DNA of 64,000 bases, taken from assembly GCF_030823375.1 (NCBI RefSeq), contig NZ_JAUSXB010000001.1, positions 2,356,001 to 2,420,000 on the forward strand. Reading direction: 5' to 3'. The position numbers were made by a program, and so were the translations under genes. The stretch's first letter is position 1, and each line of letters starts with the position of its first letter. This document shows, piece by piece, positions 18,854 to 27,766 of this stretch. The stretch is from Pseudarthrobacter siccitolerans. GTDB lineage: Bacteria; Actinomycetota; Actinomycetes; Actinomycetales; Micrococcaceae. The notes under the pieces were generated by a model that worked only from the letters and a program-made list of their open reading frames with translations, did not search any database and had not been told where the DNA came from.

Positions 18854-18884
18854 GGAAAGCCCGTGTCAGTGACACGGGCTTTCC
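18854..18884. terminator. Bidirectional hairpin terminator
   Basis: GGAAAGCCCGTGTC (18854-18867) pairs perfectly with 18871-18884 across a 3-nt loop. It lies just after the stop of the small membrane protein gene on the minus strand and most likely ends that transcript. Confidence 0.7.
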
Positions 18885-18899
18885 TTCAGAGACTGCGTT

Positions 18900-19046
18900 T
18901 TAGACGCGGGACCTGCCGCGGACGAAGTGAACGATCAGGACGATCACGGCAACGACCAGAAGGATATGGATGAGGCCGCCGCCGATGTTGCCAAGCAGGC
19001 CGAGCAGCCAGAGAACGGCGATAATAATGGCTATCCAAAGCAACAT
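18900..19046 (-). CDS. Small membrane protein, lmo0937 family
   Basis: A 48-residue protein that is almost entirely hydrophobic: MLLWIAIIIAVLWLLGLLGN, a Gly-rich turn, then a second helix HILLVVAVIVLIVHFV and a basic tail. This two-helix pattern is the lmo0937/DUF5670 family found widely in bacteria with no known function. The ATG at 19046 is chosen because GAAGGAG lies 8 nt upstream; the frame extends to 19103 but without a ribosome site. It is a single-gene unit with its own terminator. Confidence 0.8.
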   Translation of the reverse strand: MLLWIAIIIAVLWLLGLLGNIGGGLIHILLVVAVIVLIVHFVRGRSRV

Positions 19047-19162
19047 AGTAGTATCTCCTTCGTTCGTCTGCGGATGGGATACTGCGGCCCGTCCGCTCTT
19101 CACATGGTTCGCTCAGCCTACGCCAGCGGCTGCCCTTGGGGGAGGCTACAGCTCACGCTGTT

Positions 19163-20476
19163 TCAGGCGTTGGGCTTGAGCCAGACAAGCGCGGCGACGA
19201 CAATGGCGGCTGTACCGGTCTGAAGCGTGGGGGTGATGACCGGCGCGAAGTGTGGTGAGTGGTTGGCCGGGATATCGCTGGATACGGTCCCGGCCGCTTC
19301 GGCCTTCGCGTACAGTGCCGGATCGATCCCGCCGAGTCCCCAGTACGTGTATGGGATGCCCAGCGAGTCCGCGATTTCACTGAAGTCCTCGCTGGCTGAT
19401 TGCCGGTCAAGAGTGGTTGCCTTCTTGCCGAAATGGCTGCGGAAGGCCTTGTCCACCCTTGCCGTTACGCCGGGATCATTCGTGGTCAGCGGGTAGTGGT
19501 CATAGAGTTCGAAGTCGGGATGCTTCGGGGAGCCGGCGGCGCTGCATTCCCCGCTGACGATCCGTCTGATCGCGTCCAAAACGAGTTTGCGGGTGTCGTT
19601 GTCGAAGGTACGGATGTTCAGCTCCAGCACGGCACGGTCAGAGATGATGTTGCTTTTCGTTCCGGCGCTGAGCCGGCCGATCGTGAGGACGGCGAATACA
19701 CCGGGGGTGACCTCGCGGGAGACGACGGTTTGCAGGCGCAGAGCGATCGAGGCAGCCAGGAGGACCGGGTCTACGCTCAGTTGGGGCATGGAGCCGTGAC
19801 TGCCCCGCCCGAAGACGGTGATCCTCATGCTGTCCGCGCTGGAGAGGAAGGCGCCGGGGCGGGTACCGAGGTGCCCGGAAGGAAACGCGAGCACGTGCTG
19901 GGCGAGCGCGACGTCCGGTTTCGGGATCATCCCCGCCAGACCGCCCTCGATCATCCGGCGGGCTCCGTCTGCCAGTTCCTCCGCCGGTTGGAACAGTGCG
20001 ATGAACGTCCCGGTCCAGGCGGACTTACTTTCGGCGAGCAGCCGCGCTGCTCCCAGGAGGCAGGCAACGTGCACATCGTGCCCGCAAGCATGCGCCACGG
20101 GTACTTCTTCGCCCGCGTCATCGGCCGTCACTTTGCTGGCGTAGGGCAGCCCGGTGTCTTCGGCCACGGGCAGGGCATCCATGTCAGCGCGCATCAGCAC
20201 GGTGGGGCCCTCGCCGTTTCTCAGGATACCTACCACGCCCGTGGAACCGACCTTCTGGTGCACCTCGTAACCGAATTCCTGCAGTAGCCCGGCGGCTTTG
20301 GCTGCCGTTCTGTCCTCCTGATTGCCGAGCTCCGGATGCCGGTGCAGGTCCTTGTACAACTCGTCCCGCCAGCCGGCGATGCCCTCCTGGCGGGCGAGAA
20401 TCTGCGCTACTGTGTCCTGGCCCGGGCCGTCAACTTCGGTTCCCGTCTGCGTCCCATCCTTTCCTGCTGCGCCCAT
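19163..20476 (-). CDS. M20 family amidohydrolase (hippurate / IAA-amino acid hydrolase-like)
   Basis: A 437-residue metallopeptidase-fold hydrolase of family M20D, which cleaves amide bonds of N-acyl or N-aryl amino acids. Motifs: DLHRHPELGNQE, the metal ligands in VLMRADMDALP, HACGHDVHVACLLGAA and LFQPAEE, and the dimerisation-domain GRGSHGSMPQ. The ATG at 20476 is preferred over the upstream start at 20623 because GGAAGGAG precedes it and the extra 49 residues read like non-coding sequence. The gene is alone and divergent from the quinone-reductase-like gene. Metal type and substrate are not shown. Confidence 0.88.
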   Translation of the reverse strand: MGAAGKDGTQTGTEVDGPGQDTVAQILARQEGIAGWRDELYKDLHRHPELGNQEDRTAAKAAGLLQEFGYEVHQKVGSTGVVGILRNGEGPTVLMRADMDALPVAEDTGLPYASKVTADDAGEEVPVAHACGHDVHVACLLGAARLLAESKSAWTGTFIALFQPAEELADGARRMIEGGLAGMIPKPDVALAQHVLAFPSGHLGTRPGAFLSSADSMRITVFGRGSHGSMPQLSVDPVLLAASIALRLQTVVSREVTPGVFAVLTIGRLSAGTKSNIISDRAVLELNIRTFDNDTRKLVLDAIRRIVSGECSAAGSPKHPDFELYDHYPLTTNDPGVTARVDKAFRSHFGKKATTLDRQSASEDFSEIADSLGIPYTYWGLGGIDPALYAKAEAAGTVSSDIPANHSPHFAPVITPTLQTGTAAIVVAALVWLKPNA

Positions 20477-20643
20477 GGCCCGCTCCTTCCACCTTTGGAA
20501 TCCCTGCCATCCCCCTGACAGTGTCCGCCCCAAGCTGGGCGGCTGCAAGGGACGACTCCCGGCCCCCGCTGCAACGGCAGTCGAGTCCTTCGGTAGGTTG
20601 GTTCGGTAATGCCAGCCAGTCAAACCGACTCATTGGAGAAGAC

Positions 20644-21669
20644 GTGAAAGCGATTGTGTTCGAGGAGACAGGTCCGTCCGCAGTGCTGGAGCTTCGGGAC
20701 AAGCCGTTGACTGATCCAGGCGCTGGTGAGGTCCGCGTCCGGGTCGTCGTCTCCGGGGTGAATCCCACCGACTGGAAGTCCCGGGCAGGCGGAGGAAGCA
20801 CCAAGCTGGACGCTCCAAAGGTTCCTAATCAGGACGGTGCCGGCGTGATCGACGAGATCGGATCCGGAGTGACGGGATTCAGCATCGGAGACCGCGTCTG
20901 GCTGTGGGACGTTGCTTGGGGCGGCAATGAAGGCACCGCGCAGGAGTACGCGGTTGTACCGGCGGTCAAAGCAGTGGCACTTCCGGATACCGAATCCTTC
21001 GACACGGGCGCATCCATCGGTATCCCCGCCCTGACAGCGCACCGGGCGCTGACCTCGGCCGAGGATGGCCCCGCCAGGCTCGCACCCGGAGCCCTGTCGG
21101 GACGAACCGTGCTCGTTACCGGCGGCGCAGGCGCAGTGGGACATGCGGCCATTCAGTTGGCAGTATGGGCTGGAGCGACTGTCATTACGACCGTCAGCGG
21201 CGAACGGAAAGGTGAACTCGCGCGCCTCGCCGGAGCCCATTCAGTTATCAACTACCGGACGGACGACGTCGTGACTGCTGTCCGCCGAGCGGCCCCAGGC
21301 GGAGTCGACATCATCGTCGATGTTAACGCTCCAGCGAATATCGACTCCGACGTACAGGTGCTCAAGCCGAACGGAACCATCGCCATTTACGCGGCGAATC
21401 CCGGGGAATTAGTGACCGTTCCCATCCGTGAAAGCATGACGAAGAACGTCCGCTACCAGTTCATCCTGACTTACACCGTTGGGGACGAGCAGAAACAGCA
21501 CGCCGTGAACGCCGTCTCCGAGGCGCTAAAGGCCGGCGCGTTGCGAGTTGGTGAAGAACATGGCCTGCCGCTGACCCGCTTTCCGCTCGAAGCGACCGCC
21601 GCGGCACATGACGCCGTGGAGCAGGGCACCATCGGTAAGGTGCTCATCGACGTCGCATCGTCATCCTGA
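20644..21669 (+). CDS. NADPH:quinone reductase-like zinc-free MDR oxidoreductase
   Basis: A 341-residue medium-chain dehydrogenase/reductase resembling QOR/zeta-crystallin, which reduces quinones or enones with NADPH. The N-terminal GroES-like half includes VSGVNPTDWKSRAG, and the Rossmann half has VLVTGGAGAVGHAAIQLAVWAGA. The Cys/His zinc ligands of alcohol dehydrogenases are absent, as in the quinone reductase branch. The GTG at 20644 has GGAGAAG just upstream. It is monocistronic and overlaps, at its end, the tail of an opposite-strand gene remnant. The physiological substrate is unknown. Confidence 0.88.
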   Translation: MKAIVFEETGPSAVLELRDKPLTDPGAGEVRVRVVVSGVNPTDWKSRAGGGSTKLDAPKVPNQDGAGVIDEIGSGVTGFSIGDRVWLWDVAWGGNEGTAQEYAVVPAVKAVALPDTESFDTGASIGIPALTAHRALTSAEDGPARLAPGALSGRTVLVTGGAGAVGHAAIQLAVWAGATVITTVSGERKGELARLAGAHSVINYRTDDVVTAVRRAAPGGVDIIVDVNAPANIDSDVQVLKPNGTIAIYAANPGELVTVPIRESMTKNVRYQFILTYTVGDEQKQHAVNAVSEALKAGALRVGEEHGLPLTRFPLEATAAAHDAVEQGTIGKVLIDVASSS

Positions 21670-22010
21670 GCTTCTCTATGGCCTTCCGACTCGCCCGGGC
21701 CGTTATCAACTGATCTGCCCCCACTCCCTGGCACGCGACGGGAATGTCCAGGAAGGCAGGGTCAAAAGGCGCATCGGAGCCGGTCAGGTCGGTCACCCAT
21801 GCGGAGTATTCGGCGTGGTCAGGATGCGACGGCTCCACCAAGGCATCCATGACCTCCTCGTAGCCGGGAAAACCTCCGGAGTCTTCCAACGGCCCGCGCC
21901 GGGCGCCGTCCATCAGTAGGGCCGGCGGACTTGTTTCGTCCAAGGGCCGGCGGGCAACCAGCTCAAGCCGGTGAAGCCACCTGTCACCAAAAGTCGCACT
22001 CCCTGGATTC
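21644..22010 (-). pseudogene. Remnant of a plasmid pRiA4b ORF-3-like gene (first copy)
   Basis: The minus strand encodes only the C-terminal part of a pRiA4b ORF-3 family protein: CDFGDRWLHRLELVARRP, then EDSGGFPGYEEVMDAL and SDAPFDPAFLD. An in-frame stop lies just before the first segment, so the N-terminal domain is missing. The last ~25 residues do not fit the family and overlap the 3' end of the quinone-reductase-like gene. The full-length family is common in actinobacteria and has no certain function. A second remnant lies at about 26.9 kb. Confidence 0.6.
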
Positions 22011-22507
22011 TCAGCAGCCGCATGCGGAAAACCCCCGGGCCGCGCCTAGCACCACCGCAAAATAGACAGTATGCTTACAAGCGGGTTGGCGGCTGCATCA
22101 TTTGCCGCCAAGACCAGTCAAGCAACGGCTTCCACTACTCCCATTGATGATGGGCTCCCACCGTGTTGAAGCATGCCGATGCCGCCAGAGTTGTTCCCCG
22201 TAGTGCCGGTCGCCTGTCTGTCGATTACGTGACAACCACCGACCACGCCCTCTCCTTTTGGTTTTTCTTTTCAGCCTCATAAATCGCCCTCGCCTGGTTC
22301 CTCATGCCCAGGGTTCGGCTGACTGCGGTTGGACCCCATACACGGCAATGGGGCACGCCACGTACTCCCCGGGGCGTGGGCGGAGACTTCCAGCGGGGAT
22401 TTATGAGGGTCAGGCGCAGAGGCAGCGCTTGGTGGAATAAGGGTGGGAAGTAGCTGTGCATGGTGCTCCCGGCGGAGCTTCCCGGGCAGGGATGTAAGGA
22501 GAGGTAG
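22011..22507. other. Stretch without a recognisable gene
   Basis: No frame here combines a ribosome site, a plausible start and protein-like composition. Open frames on both strands are Arg/Pro/Ser-rich shadows. It links the gene remnant on the left to the small DUF4193-like frame on the right. Confidence 0.5.
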
Positions 22508-22609
22508 GTGACCATCGACTACTACGCACCTCACCCTTCCTCGTGCATCACCCAGCAGATGGCAAGGCAAATGGATGGGCGTGAGTACTGCATTGAATGT
22601 GAAGGATGA
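22508..22609 (+). CDS. 33-residue protein resembling the DUF4193 C-terminus
   Basis: A GTG at 22508 with GGAGAGG 4 nt upstream opens a 33-codon frame whose last 18 residues, QQMARQMDGREYCIECEG, match the end of the DUF4193 protein at 26390-26692 (SQLARESNGHSYCIECEG). It keeps the last CxxC pair but not the first. It is either a tiny paralogue with its own ribosome site or the end of a decayed DUF4193 gene. The clean ribosome site makes expression possible; there is no evidence of function. Confidence 0.4.
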   Translation: MTIDYYAPHPSSCITQQMARQMDGREYCIECEG

Positions 22610-22706
22610 GTACGAGCACCTCGCTCATCCGGACCACACGTTTGATAACTGGCGTTAACAGACACCGCGAAACGGCTGGGGAGTCGCCTTAGCGGAGGAG
22701 CAAGGT

Positions 22707-23162
22707 ATGTATGTGTCGACCAGCTTTGGCTTTACCTATACTTTCGGGCTTATGGACTGGGTGGGTCGCGCCGACTCGAAAACCCCCTCCGCGGTTGCCC
22801 TTGCCCTATTAATAATGGCGGTCACGTTAGCGACGAGAGCAGTCGTCACTCATAGCGCGAGGGAGCCCATTGCCGCTTTCGTTTACGGCGTGGGCGGGGC
22901 GCTCTGCCTGGCGGGGTGCATCTGGATGATGGTTGAAGCCTGGAATCGATGGCTGACCGGCTTGGGTCAAAGCGGGATCCACCTGGGTGGAATTTCTGGA
23001 GCAGCCGCAGGCACAGTACTAGCCCTGCTCCCGATCATCATCGTGACAGGAATCATGCGCTATGTGGGACGGCGCCTTTCAGGAGCTAAACCCGTTTCAC
23101 ACCACGCCATAACCCCGGCCGCAGCGAGCAGGCGTCCTGGTCCATACCAAACAAACCAATGA
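22707..23162 (+). CDS. Hypothetical membrane protein, 151 residues
   Basis: The product has about three to four hydrophobic segments (residues ~28-50, 57-77, 91-113) joined by short charged turns, with a Pro/Arg-rich hydrophilic tail. I do not recognise a family. The ATG at 22707 has GGAGG 9 nt upstream. Its stop overlaps the ATG of the next gene by 4 nt, so both are co-translated and their products may work together in the membrane. Confidence 0.65.
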   Translation: MYVSTSFGFTYTFGLMDWVGRADSKTPSAVALALLIMAVTLATRAVVTHSAREPIAAFVYGVGGALCLAGCIWMMVEAWNRWLTGLGQSGIHLGGISGAAAGTVLALLPIIIVTGIMRYVGRRLSGAKPVSHHAITPAAASRRPGPYQTNQ

Positions 23163-23620
23163 CCACCGGGCAATCCAGCACTATGCAGATCACGCCAAGT
23201 TCAGTTTGGCGGAATGGAGCGACTATGGCCTTCCTGAACTTAGCCAGACTGCAGGGCGGCTTTAATGTCATCAACGGGCTTTGGCCGTTAGTGCACATGC
23301 GCAGCTTTGAGGCGGTCAGTGGAGCCAAAACCGATAAATGGCTGGTCCGGACCGTATCAGGGCTGCTCATCACCATTGGTGTGGAGCAACTGCGTGCCGC
23401 GGCCCGGTCTGGCAGCGATAGGTCAGCACGACGACTTGGTATCGGGACGGCGGCCACACTTGCGGCCATTGATTTGATCTACGTGGGCAAAGGGCGGATC
23501 AGCAAGATCTACCTTCTGGACGCCGTCGTCGAAATACTTATCCTTCAGGGTTGGTTGAAGACACCGAATACCATCAAACAAATATTCTCTGGACGTGTTC
23601 CTCCCCGGGGCATATCCTGA
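23159..23620 (+). CDS. Conserved hypothetical membrane protein, 153 residues
   Basis: It overlaps the previous gene by 4 nt (ATGA). The product contains NLARLQGGFNVINGLWPLVH and KTDKWLVRTVSGLLITIG, a pattern I associate with conserved uncharacterised actinobacterial and proteobacterial membrane proteins, with about four hydrophobic helices. No catalytic motif is seen. Its end overlaps the extended frame of the following secreted protein gene. Confidence 0.7.
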   Translation: MTTGQSSTMQITPSSVWRNGATMAFLNLARLQGGFNVINGLWPLVHMRSFEAVSGAKTDKWLVRTVSGLLITIGVEQLRAAARSGSDRSARRLGIGTAATLAAIDLIYVGKGRISKIYLLDAVVEILILQGWLKTPNTIKQIFSGRVPPRGIS

Positions 23621-23639
23621 TCTCGCATTGCTCGGGGGG

Positions 23640-24608
23640 GTGAATGGAATGGGCAGCTTGCTTCGCTATTGCCGCATTGTTTCTGTGCGCGCCCTTCTGG
23701 TCCCCGCCCTGATTGCACTGGCGTGGCTCGTGTGGGGCGCGGACAGTGCGCAGGCGTCAACGGACCCTTCCAAGGCCGCCGTCTCTGAAAGCGCCTTGGA
23801 CCCTAGCCTCGTCAATGCTCCTTCATCCCCGGCTGCTCAGCTTCTGCCTGCCGGGCAGGACCCCGCCAGTTCCACCGCGCAACACGTTGCAGGTGTCGGG
23901 GGTGCCGTCGTCGGCGCAACCGCGCCTACTGTTTCCATAGTTACCCAGGTGACCGAGCCGGTGGCCTTGCCGGTGACCGGGATCGCGGCACCGGCAGTCT
24001 CCGCCGTTTCTCAGACAGCCACACCGGTGACCGCCACCGTGAACAGGACTGTCGCCTCTTTAGCCTCCACTCTCGACCGTACGGTGGCAGCTGTGGACGA
24101 CGCCGTTGCTTCCATACCCCAGCCGCTACCCCGACTGCCCCTTCCGGCGGTCATACCTCCACAACTGCCCAACCCGAACGTTCCTGTCGCTACCGTTCCC
24201 GAGACGAAGCCGGCGGCGGTGTCCACTGTGCTGCCGTCACCTGCTGCGGACGCCCGGCAATTCGTCCCTGACCGTCCGTCCGGGGAGGTTAACCCGGTCC
24301 AAAACATTGATCCGCCGTTCAAGACATTCGCCCAGCCGAAGATCACTGCCTCAACCGGCCCTCTGGCCAGCGCTATCCAGGCACCGGCCCCAGGGCAGCT
24401 GCACGAACACCCCGTCACAGACTGGCTGAATAATGCCGCGACCCACGGCGCGCCGGGCTCCTCCGGCTCAGGCGGCTCCGCCTCACACATGGCCCATATT
24501 GCCGCCTTCTGGGACGGGCTGTCCCCCGCCGCCAGCGCCGTCGCCACCAATGCAGCGGTGACACCGCCTTCCGGTCCCGCCGCCGATCCGGGGTCTTCCC
24601 CCGACTGA
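23640..24608 (+). CDS. Secreted Ala/Pro/Val-rich protein, function unknown
   Basis: About 322 residues. The N-terminus is a classical signal peptide: basic residues (RYCRIVSVR), the hydrophobic stretch ALLVPALIALAWLVWG and a likely cleavage after AQA. The mature part is of low complexity, rich in Ala, Pro, Val, Thr and Ser, with repeated VTxPVALPVTG-like and TVNRTV units and no cysteines, like cell-wall or surface spacer proteins. The GTG at 23640 or the ATG at 23649 is the likely start; both keep the signal peptide. It lacks an LPxTG anchor. The two upstream membrane genes may belong to the same transcript. Confidence 0.6.
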   Translation: MNGMGSLLRYCRIVSVRALLVPALIALAWLVWGADSAQASTDPSKAAVSESALDPSLVNAPSSPAAQLLPAGQDPASSTAQHVAGVGGAVVGATAPTVSIVTQVTEPVALPVTGIAAPAVSAVSQTATPVTATVNRTVASLASTLDRTVAAVDDAVASIPQPLPRLPLPAVIPPQLPNPNVPVATVPETKPAAVSTVLPSPAADARQFVPDRPSGEVNPVQNIDPPFKTFAQPKITASTGPLASAIQAPAPGQLHEHPVTDWLNNAATHGAPGSSGSGGSASHMAHIAAFWDGLSPAASAVATNAAVTPPSGPAADPGSSPD

Positions 24609-24699
24609 ACAGGTCAGCTCTGCCTTCACGCAGGCAGATAAGACCAGCCGTACGCCGCATTTCGGCCTACGGACTCAATGTTCAGTCAGGAGAAATGCC

Positions 24700-24843
24700 A
24701 TGTCCAACCGCACCCCGCTTTCCGTTGCCTCAGACCAGTCCCGCCGCTCCCACATCGGCAACTGGCCGGATCCATGCCTGCACACATCGGCAGTGGCCCA
24801 ACCCGCAACACCTAGGGTAGCCACCCCCGGGTTCATGATTTAG
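24700..24843 (+). CDS. Possible small protein, 47 residues
   Basis: An ATG at 24700 with AGGAG 8 nt upstream opens a 47-codon frame (MSNRTPLSVASDQSRRSHIG at the start). The product is hydrophilic with no recognised motif. The good ribosome site is the only support; it may be spurious. Confidence 0.3.
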   Translation: MSNRTPLSVASDQSRRSHIGNWPDPCLHTSAVAQPATPRVATPGFMI

Positions 24844-25142
24844 ATCGGAAAAGGACCCGAAGTAATGTTGTTCCCGCACTGCCACGAGGCTGTGCGGGAA
24901 CACCATCACCATGTTTAGACCTGAATTGGCTCAATCGCTTGATGTCACTGCCTTTGCGAACCGGCAGCGCCCAACCGACTGCTAAGTACGTAATCGCCAG
25001 GTTGACAGAACGTCGGCTATCAGCTTTTAGTCCTTAGGCAAAGGGCGATGGGGCAACGACATTTCAAATGTCATCGGGCTTACCGGATCGATGAGAACGC
25101 GATTTGAATGACGAGGCGGGCTTGGCGTTGGGGGAACAAAAA
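24844..25142. other. Intergenic stretch without a recognisable gene
   Basis: No credible coding frame is seen. The sequence is less GC-rich than its surroundings in places, and the cold shock gene terminator follows. Confidence 0.5.
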
Positions 25143-25172
25143 GAAGCTGGCCAGCATGTGCCGGCCAGCTTC
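25134..25172 (-). terminator. Rho-independent terminator of the cold shock gene
   Basis: GAAGCTGGCC (25143-25152) pairs with GGCCAGCTTC (25163-25172); on the minus strand the stem is followed by TTTTTG. It lies just after the stop of the cold shock protein gene. Confidence 0.9.
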
Positions 25173-25183
25173 CTAACAACCGA

Positions 25184-25387
25184 CTAGAGCGGCTGGATGT
25201 TCTCCGCCTGCGGACCCTTCGGGCCCTGGGTGACGTCGAACTGAACCTTCTGGTTCTCGTCGAGGGAGCGGTAACCGCTGGACGCGATTGCCGAAAAGTG
25301 TGCGAACACGTCAGCGCTTCCGTCGTCGGGGGCGATGAAACCGAAGCCCTTTTCGGCGTTGAACCACTTGACTGTACCTGTTGCCAT
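25184..25387 (-). CDS. Cold shock protein, CspA family
   Basis: A 67-residue OB-fold RNA chaperone that binds single-stranded nucleic acid and melts mRNA structure. RNP1 (KGFGFI) and RNP2-like (VFAHFSAI) motifs and the opening [16 protein letters not shown] are diagnostic. The ATG at 25387 is chosen from this N-terminus and an AAGGAAA ribosome site; the frame continues upstream without protein-like sequence. It is a single-gene unit with its own terminator. Long 5' leaders control related genes; nothing specific could be shown here. Confidence 0.95.
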   Translation of the reverse strand: MATGTVKWFNAEKGFGFIAPDDGSADVFAHFSAIASSGYRSLDENQKVQFDVTQGPKGPQAENIQPL

Positions 25388-26389
25388 GCCTGTTTCCTTC
25401 ACGGGTCGCGGGCCGGATCCGCTTTTCGGATTGCCGTCCCCGCCACTCACACCATGAGCCTATGGGCCAGCAGTGGGGGCGGGCAAGAGATTGGTCAAAG
25501 GCTGAACTTCGGGAGGACGGCCATACGAGTTGCGGCAGTCTGACTTGTGAGTACCTGGCCGGAGCGCAGTGTGAGGCACGACTGGCCCGTTGCCCAACTG
25601 CAAGACCATCGGGAAGGGTGGGCCGGCCTCATTGAAAAATTGCGCGAAGCGGGATCACGACCGCGCTTCTTGAATGGCTATTGTCGTGGAGGTACCCCTC
25701 TTGTTCTGACGATCTCCAGTCCTGCAATAAGCGCGAAAACTAGGGGCGGTAGCGCCATCACGCGGAGCTTTTTGAGCTGGGGCCTTAATCGCGATTAAGC
25801 GGCAGCGACAATCAATGGGGGACCAGTGGGGAGCGGCGTGGAGCCGGCGGCGGCTGGGGGTGGCCTTCGCGGTCTCAGACGACGGCCCTCGTCGCCGACT
25901 CCGCTTATGACGCTATGGCGAAGAGTTGAGAGATACCCGAGTAATCCGTACGTGTTTCCTGAAGCAGGACTACCCGCTGGCTGTTGGTGACTGAGGTGTC
26001 CATCACTAAGTGACAGTGGAGGGGGAGTGGCTCGACTGCTTCATTTTGGCTCAAGGCCAGATCTTCAAACATGCGGGAGCGGCGGTGCTTAGCCTGTGGG
26101 TTGCCAGCTCCCAGCAGTTTCTCAGGTTTCAGGGGTCATAATGAATCGAAGCTCCGGTCAACCGCTATTTGACCGGGGCTTCGCCATTGCTCGGCGCAGT
26201 GCTCCCGCGGCGTGAAGCACCTTTTACGTCTTGACGTATTTATTGATCTGCACGGGTGAAAAGTTGCCGCACATCTCGATGGGCGCCACGATATCGCTGG
26301 CAGAATTTTTTGAGGAACAACCGCGCAACCGCGTACGTTAGAGTCTCGTCCGGAAAGAGCATCAGAGAGACAGAAGGAAGAAGCTCCTA
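25388..26389. other. About 1 kb without a recognisable gene
   Basis: No supported gene was found between the cold shock gene and DUF4193. Short open frames are rich in Arg, Gly and Ser and lack ribosome sites. The only clear structure is a hairpin at 26147-26183 (listed separately). The length is unusual for this genome, where genes are otherwise tightly packed. Confidence 0.5.
26147..26183. terminator. Hairpin in an otherwise empty interval
   Basis: CGAAGCTCCGGTCAA (26147-26161) pairs with 26169-26183 with a single G-T pair. It is shaped like a terminator, but no gene ends beside it, so it may mark the end of a lost or non-coding transcript. Confidence 0.5.
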
Positions 26390-26692
26390 GTGGCAGCCGA
26401 CTATGACGAAGTCCGTCCCGACGTCAAAGAATCCCAAGAGCGCTCCCTGGAGGATTTGCAGTCTGCAAACGCCCCTGATGCCCGCAGCGTCGTCACCGAA
26501 CTGGACGAGGCCGACGTCCTTAATGAGGGGCTGACGCCTGGCGGGGAAATCATCTCGGACGAGCTCATCGTGCAGGTGATTCCGCAGGCCGCGGACGAGT
26601 TCACCTGCTATTCCTGTTTCCTTGTCCGTCACCGGTCCCAACTGGCGCGGGAAAGCAACGGCCATTCATACTGCATCGAGTGCGAAGGCTAA
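26390..26692 (+). CDS. DUF4193 family protein
   Basis: A 100-residue protein of an actinobacterium-specific family of unknown function. It has an acidic N-terminal half and a C-terminal metal-site-like module with CYSC, the conserved FLVRHRSQLARE and CIEC, which could bind zinc. The GTG at 26390 has AGAAGGAAG upstream and gives the normal family length. It is monocistronic. A 33-residue relative of its last segment lies at 22508-22609. Confidence 0.88.
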   Translation: MAADYDEVRPDVKESQERSLEDLQSANAPDARSVVTELDEADVLNEGLTPGGEIISDELIVQVIPQAADEFTCYSCFLVRHRSQLARESNGHSYCIECEG

Positions 26693-26840
26693 AACACGCA
26701 CTTTTGCGGCGTATTGCGGCCCCTTGTGACCGCAGCTTTACATAATATAAGCTACCGGCTCTTTGAAACGGCGGGGGAGTACCCGCAAAAGGGGCTGATT
26801 CCTGCTGCCGCTCGGAGCATCTTTCCCGAAGTCCGGTAAG

Positions 26841-27065
26841 TCAGAACAGCTTAGCCAGCGATCGGTTCAGGTCGTCGATGTCCAGGAACGCAGGGTCAAA
26901 AGGCTCATCGGAGCCTGTCATATCGGCCACCCAGGCAGCGTGTTCGGCGTGGTCGGGATGCGACGGGTCTTCCAGCCGGGGCCGCGCAGGGCGCCGTCGA
27001 TCAGTCGGGCCGGCGGGAATCCAGCTCAAGCCGGTGAGGCCAGCTGTCACCAAGTCGTACGTCGT
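26841..27065 (-). pseudogene. Second remnant of a pRiA4b ORF-3-like gene
   Basis: The minus strand keeps the C-terminal HPDHAEHAAWVADMTGSDEP and FDPAFLDIDDL segments, very like the copy at 21.6-22.0 kb. The central GGFPGYEE part is deleted and the segment upstream (GDSWPHRLEL) is in another frame. It is clearly a decayed copy. Two remnants of the same family about 5 kb apart suggest an old duplication or mobile carrier. Confidence 0.55.
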
Positions 27066-27199
27066 GGAACACTATGCCGGAGCCCAATGGACGCAGCTGA
27101 TCAAGCGTCATCGGACGCATGTCGACGTCCGCTCCTCGGTATGGATGCGGGGATGTGTAGGTCGAGTTATAGGAGCGGGCAGGCGTTTAGACTTGCGGG

Positions 27200-27766
27200 A
27201 TGATCGACACCACGGGTTCAGCACAGACGCGGCTGCGCCGTCTACCGCGGTGGAGGGCTGACCGGCCGTTGACTGCCGAAGATGCCGCGAGCCGCATCAC
27301 GGCGTTCGTGTATGGGAACATTCTTGTTCTTGCCGCGCTGCTTGCACTTCATCCGGATGACCTGACGGGACCGAAAGCTATTGCCTATGTAGTAGGAACG
27401 GGTGTCTCCACGTTCCTCGCTCACGTTGTCGCGGAGTTGGCCGGGGGAAGTGTTCACGCCGTGGAGGGTGAGACCGGAGCCGCGGGTCGTCTCCGGTTGC
27501 GGCACCACTTGTGGGATGCCGTGCCAATTGCCTCTTCCGCGATCACACCGGCCGTCTTGATGGCTGTCGTCCTGGTGGGCTGGGTTGCTCCCATCACCGG
27601 ATTGATCCTTGCTATCAGTGTCACGGTGCTGCGCCTTGCTGGCCTTGGTTTCGTGGTTGCACGCTTACGCCAGAAAAAGGCATCGCTCCGCACGATACTG
27701 GCAGGGATCCTGCTCGCAGTGGTCTGTGTGGTTGCGGCCTTGGTGAAGTGGTGGCTGACGCACTAA
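27200..27766 (+). CDS. Hypothetical integral membrane protein, 188 residues
   Basis: After a basic hydrophilic N-terminus (residues 1-30) come about five hydrophobic helices: around 34-50, 60-80, 108-125, 128-155 and 165-183. I do not name a family, although the layout of SRITAFVYGNILVLAALLAL resembles small conserved actinobacterial membrane proteins. The ATG at 27200 is the first good start; the ribosome site is weak. It stands alone between decayed sequences. Confidence 0.65.
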   Translation: MIDTTGSAQTRLRRLPRWRADRPLTAEDAASRITAFVYGNILVLAALLALHPDDLTGPKAIAYVVGTGVSTFLAHVVAELAGGSVHAVEGETGAAGRLRLRHHLWDAVPIASSAITPAVLMAVVLVGWVAPITGLILAISVTVLRLAGLGFVVARLRQKKASLRTILAGILLAVVCVVAALVKWWLTH

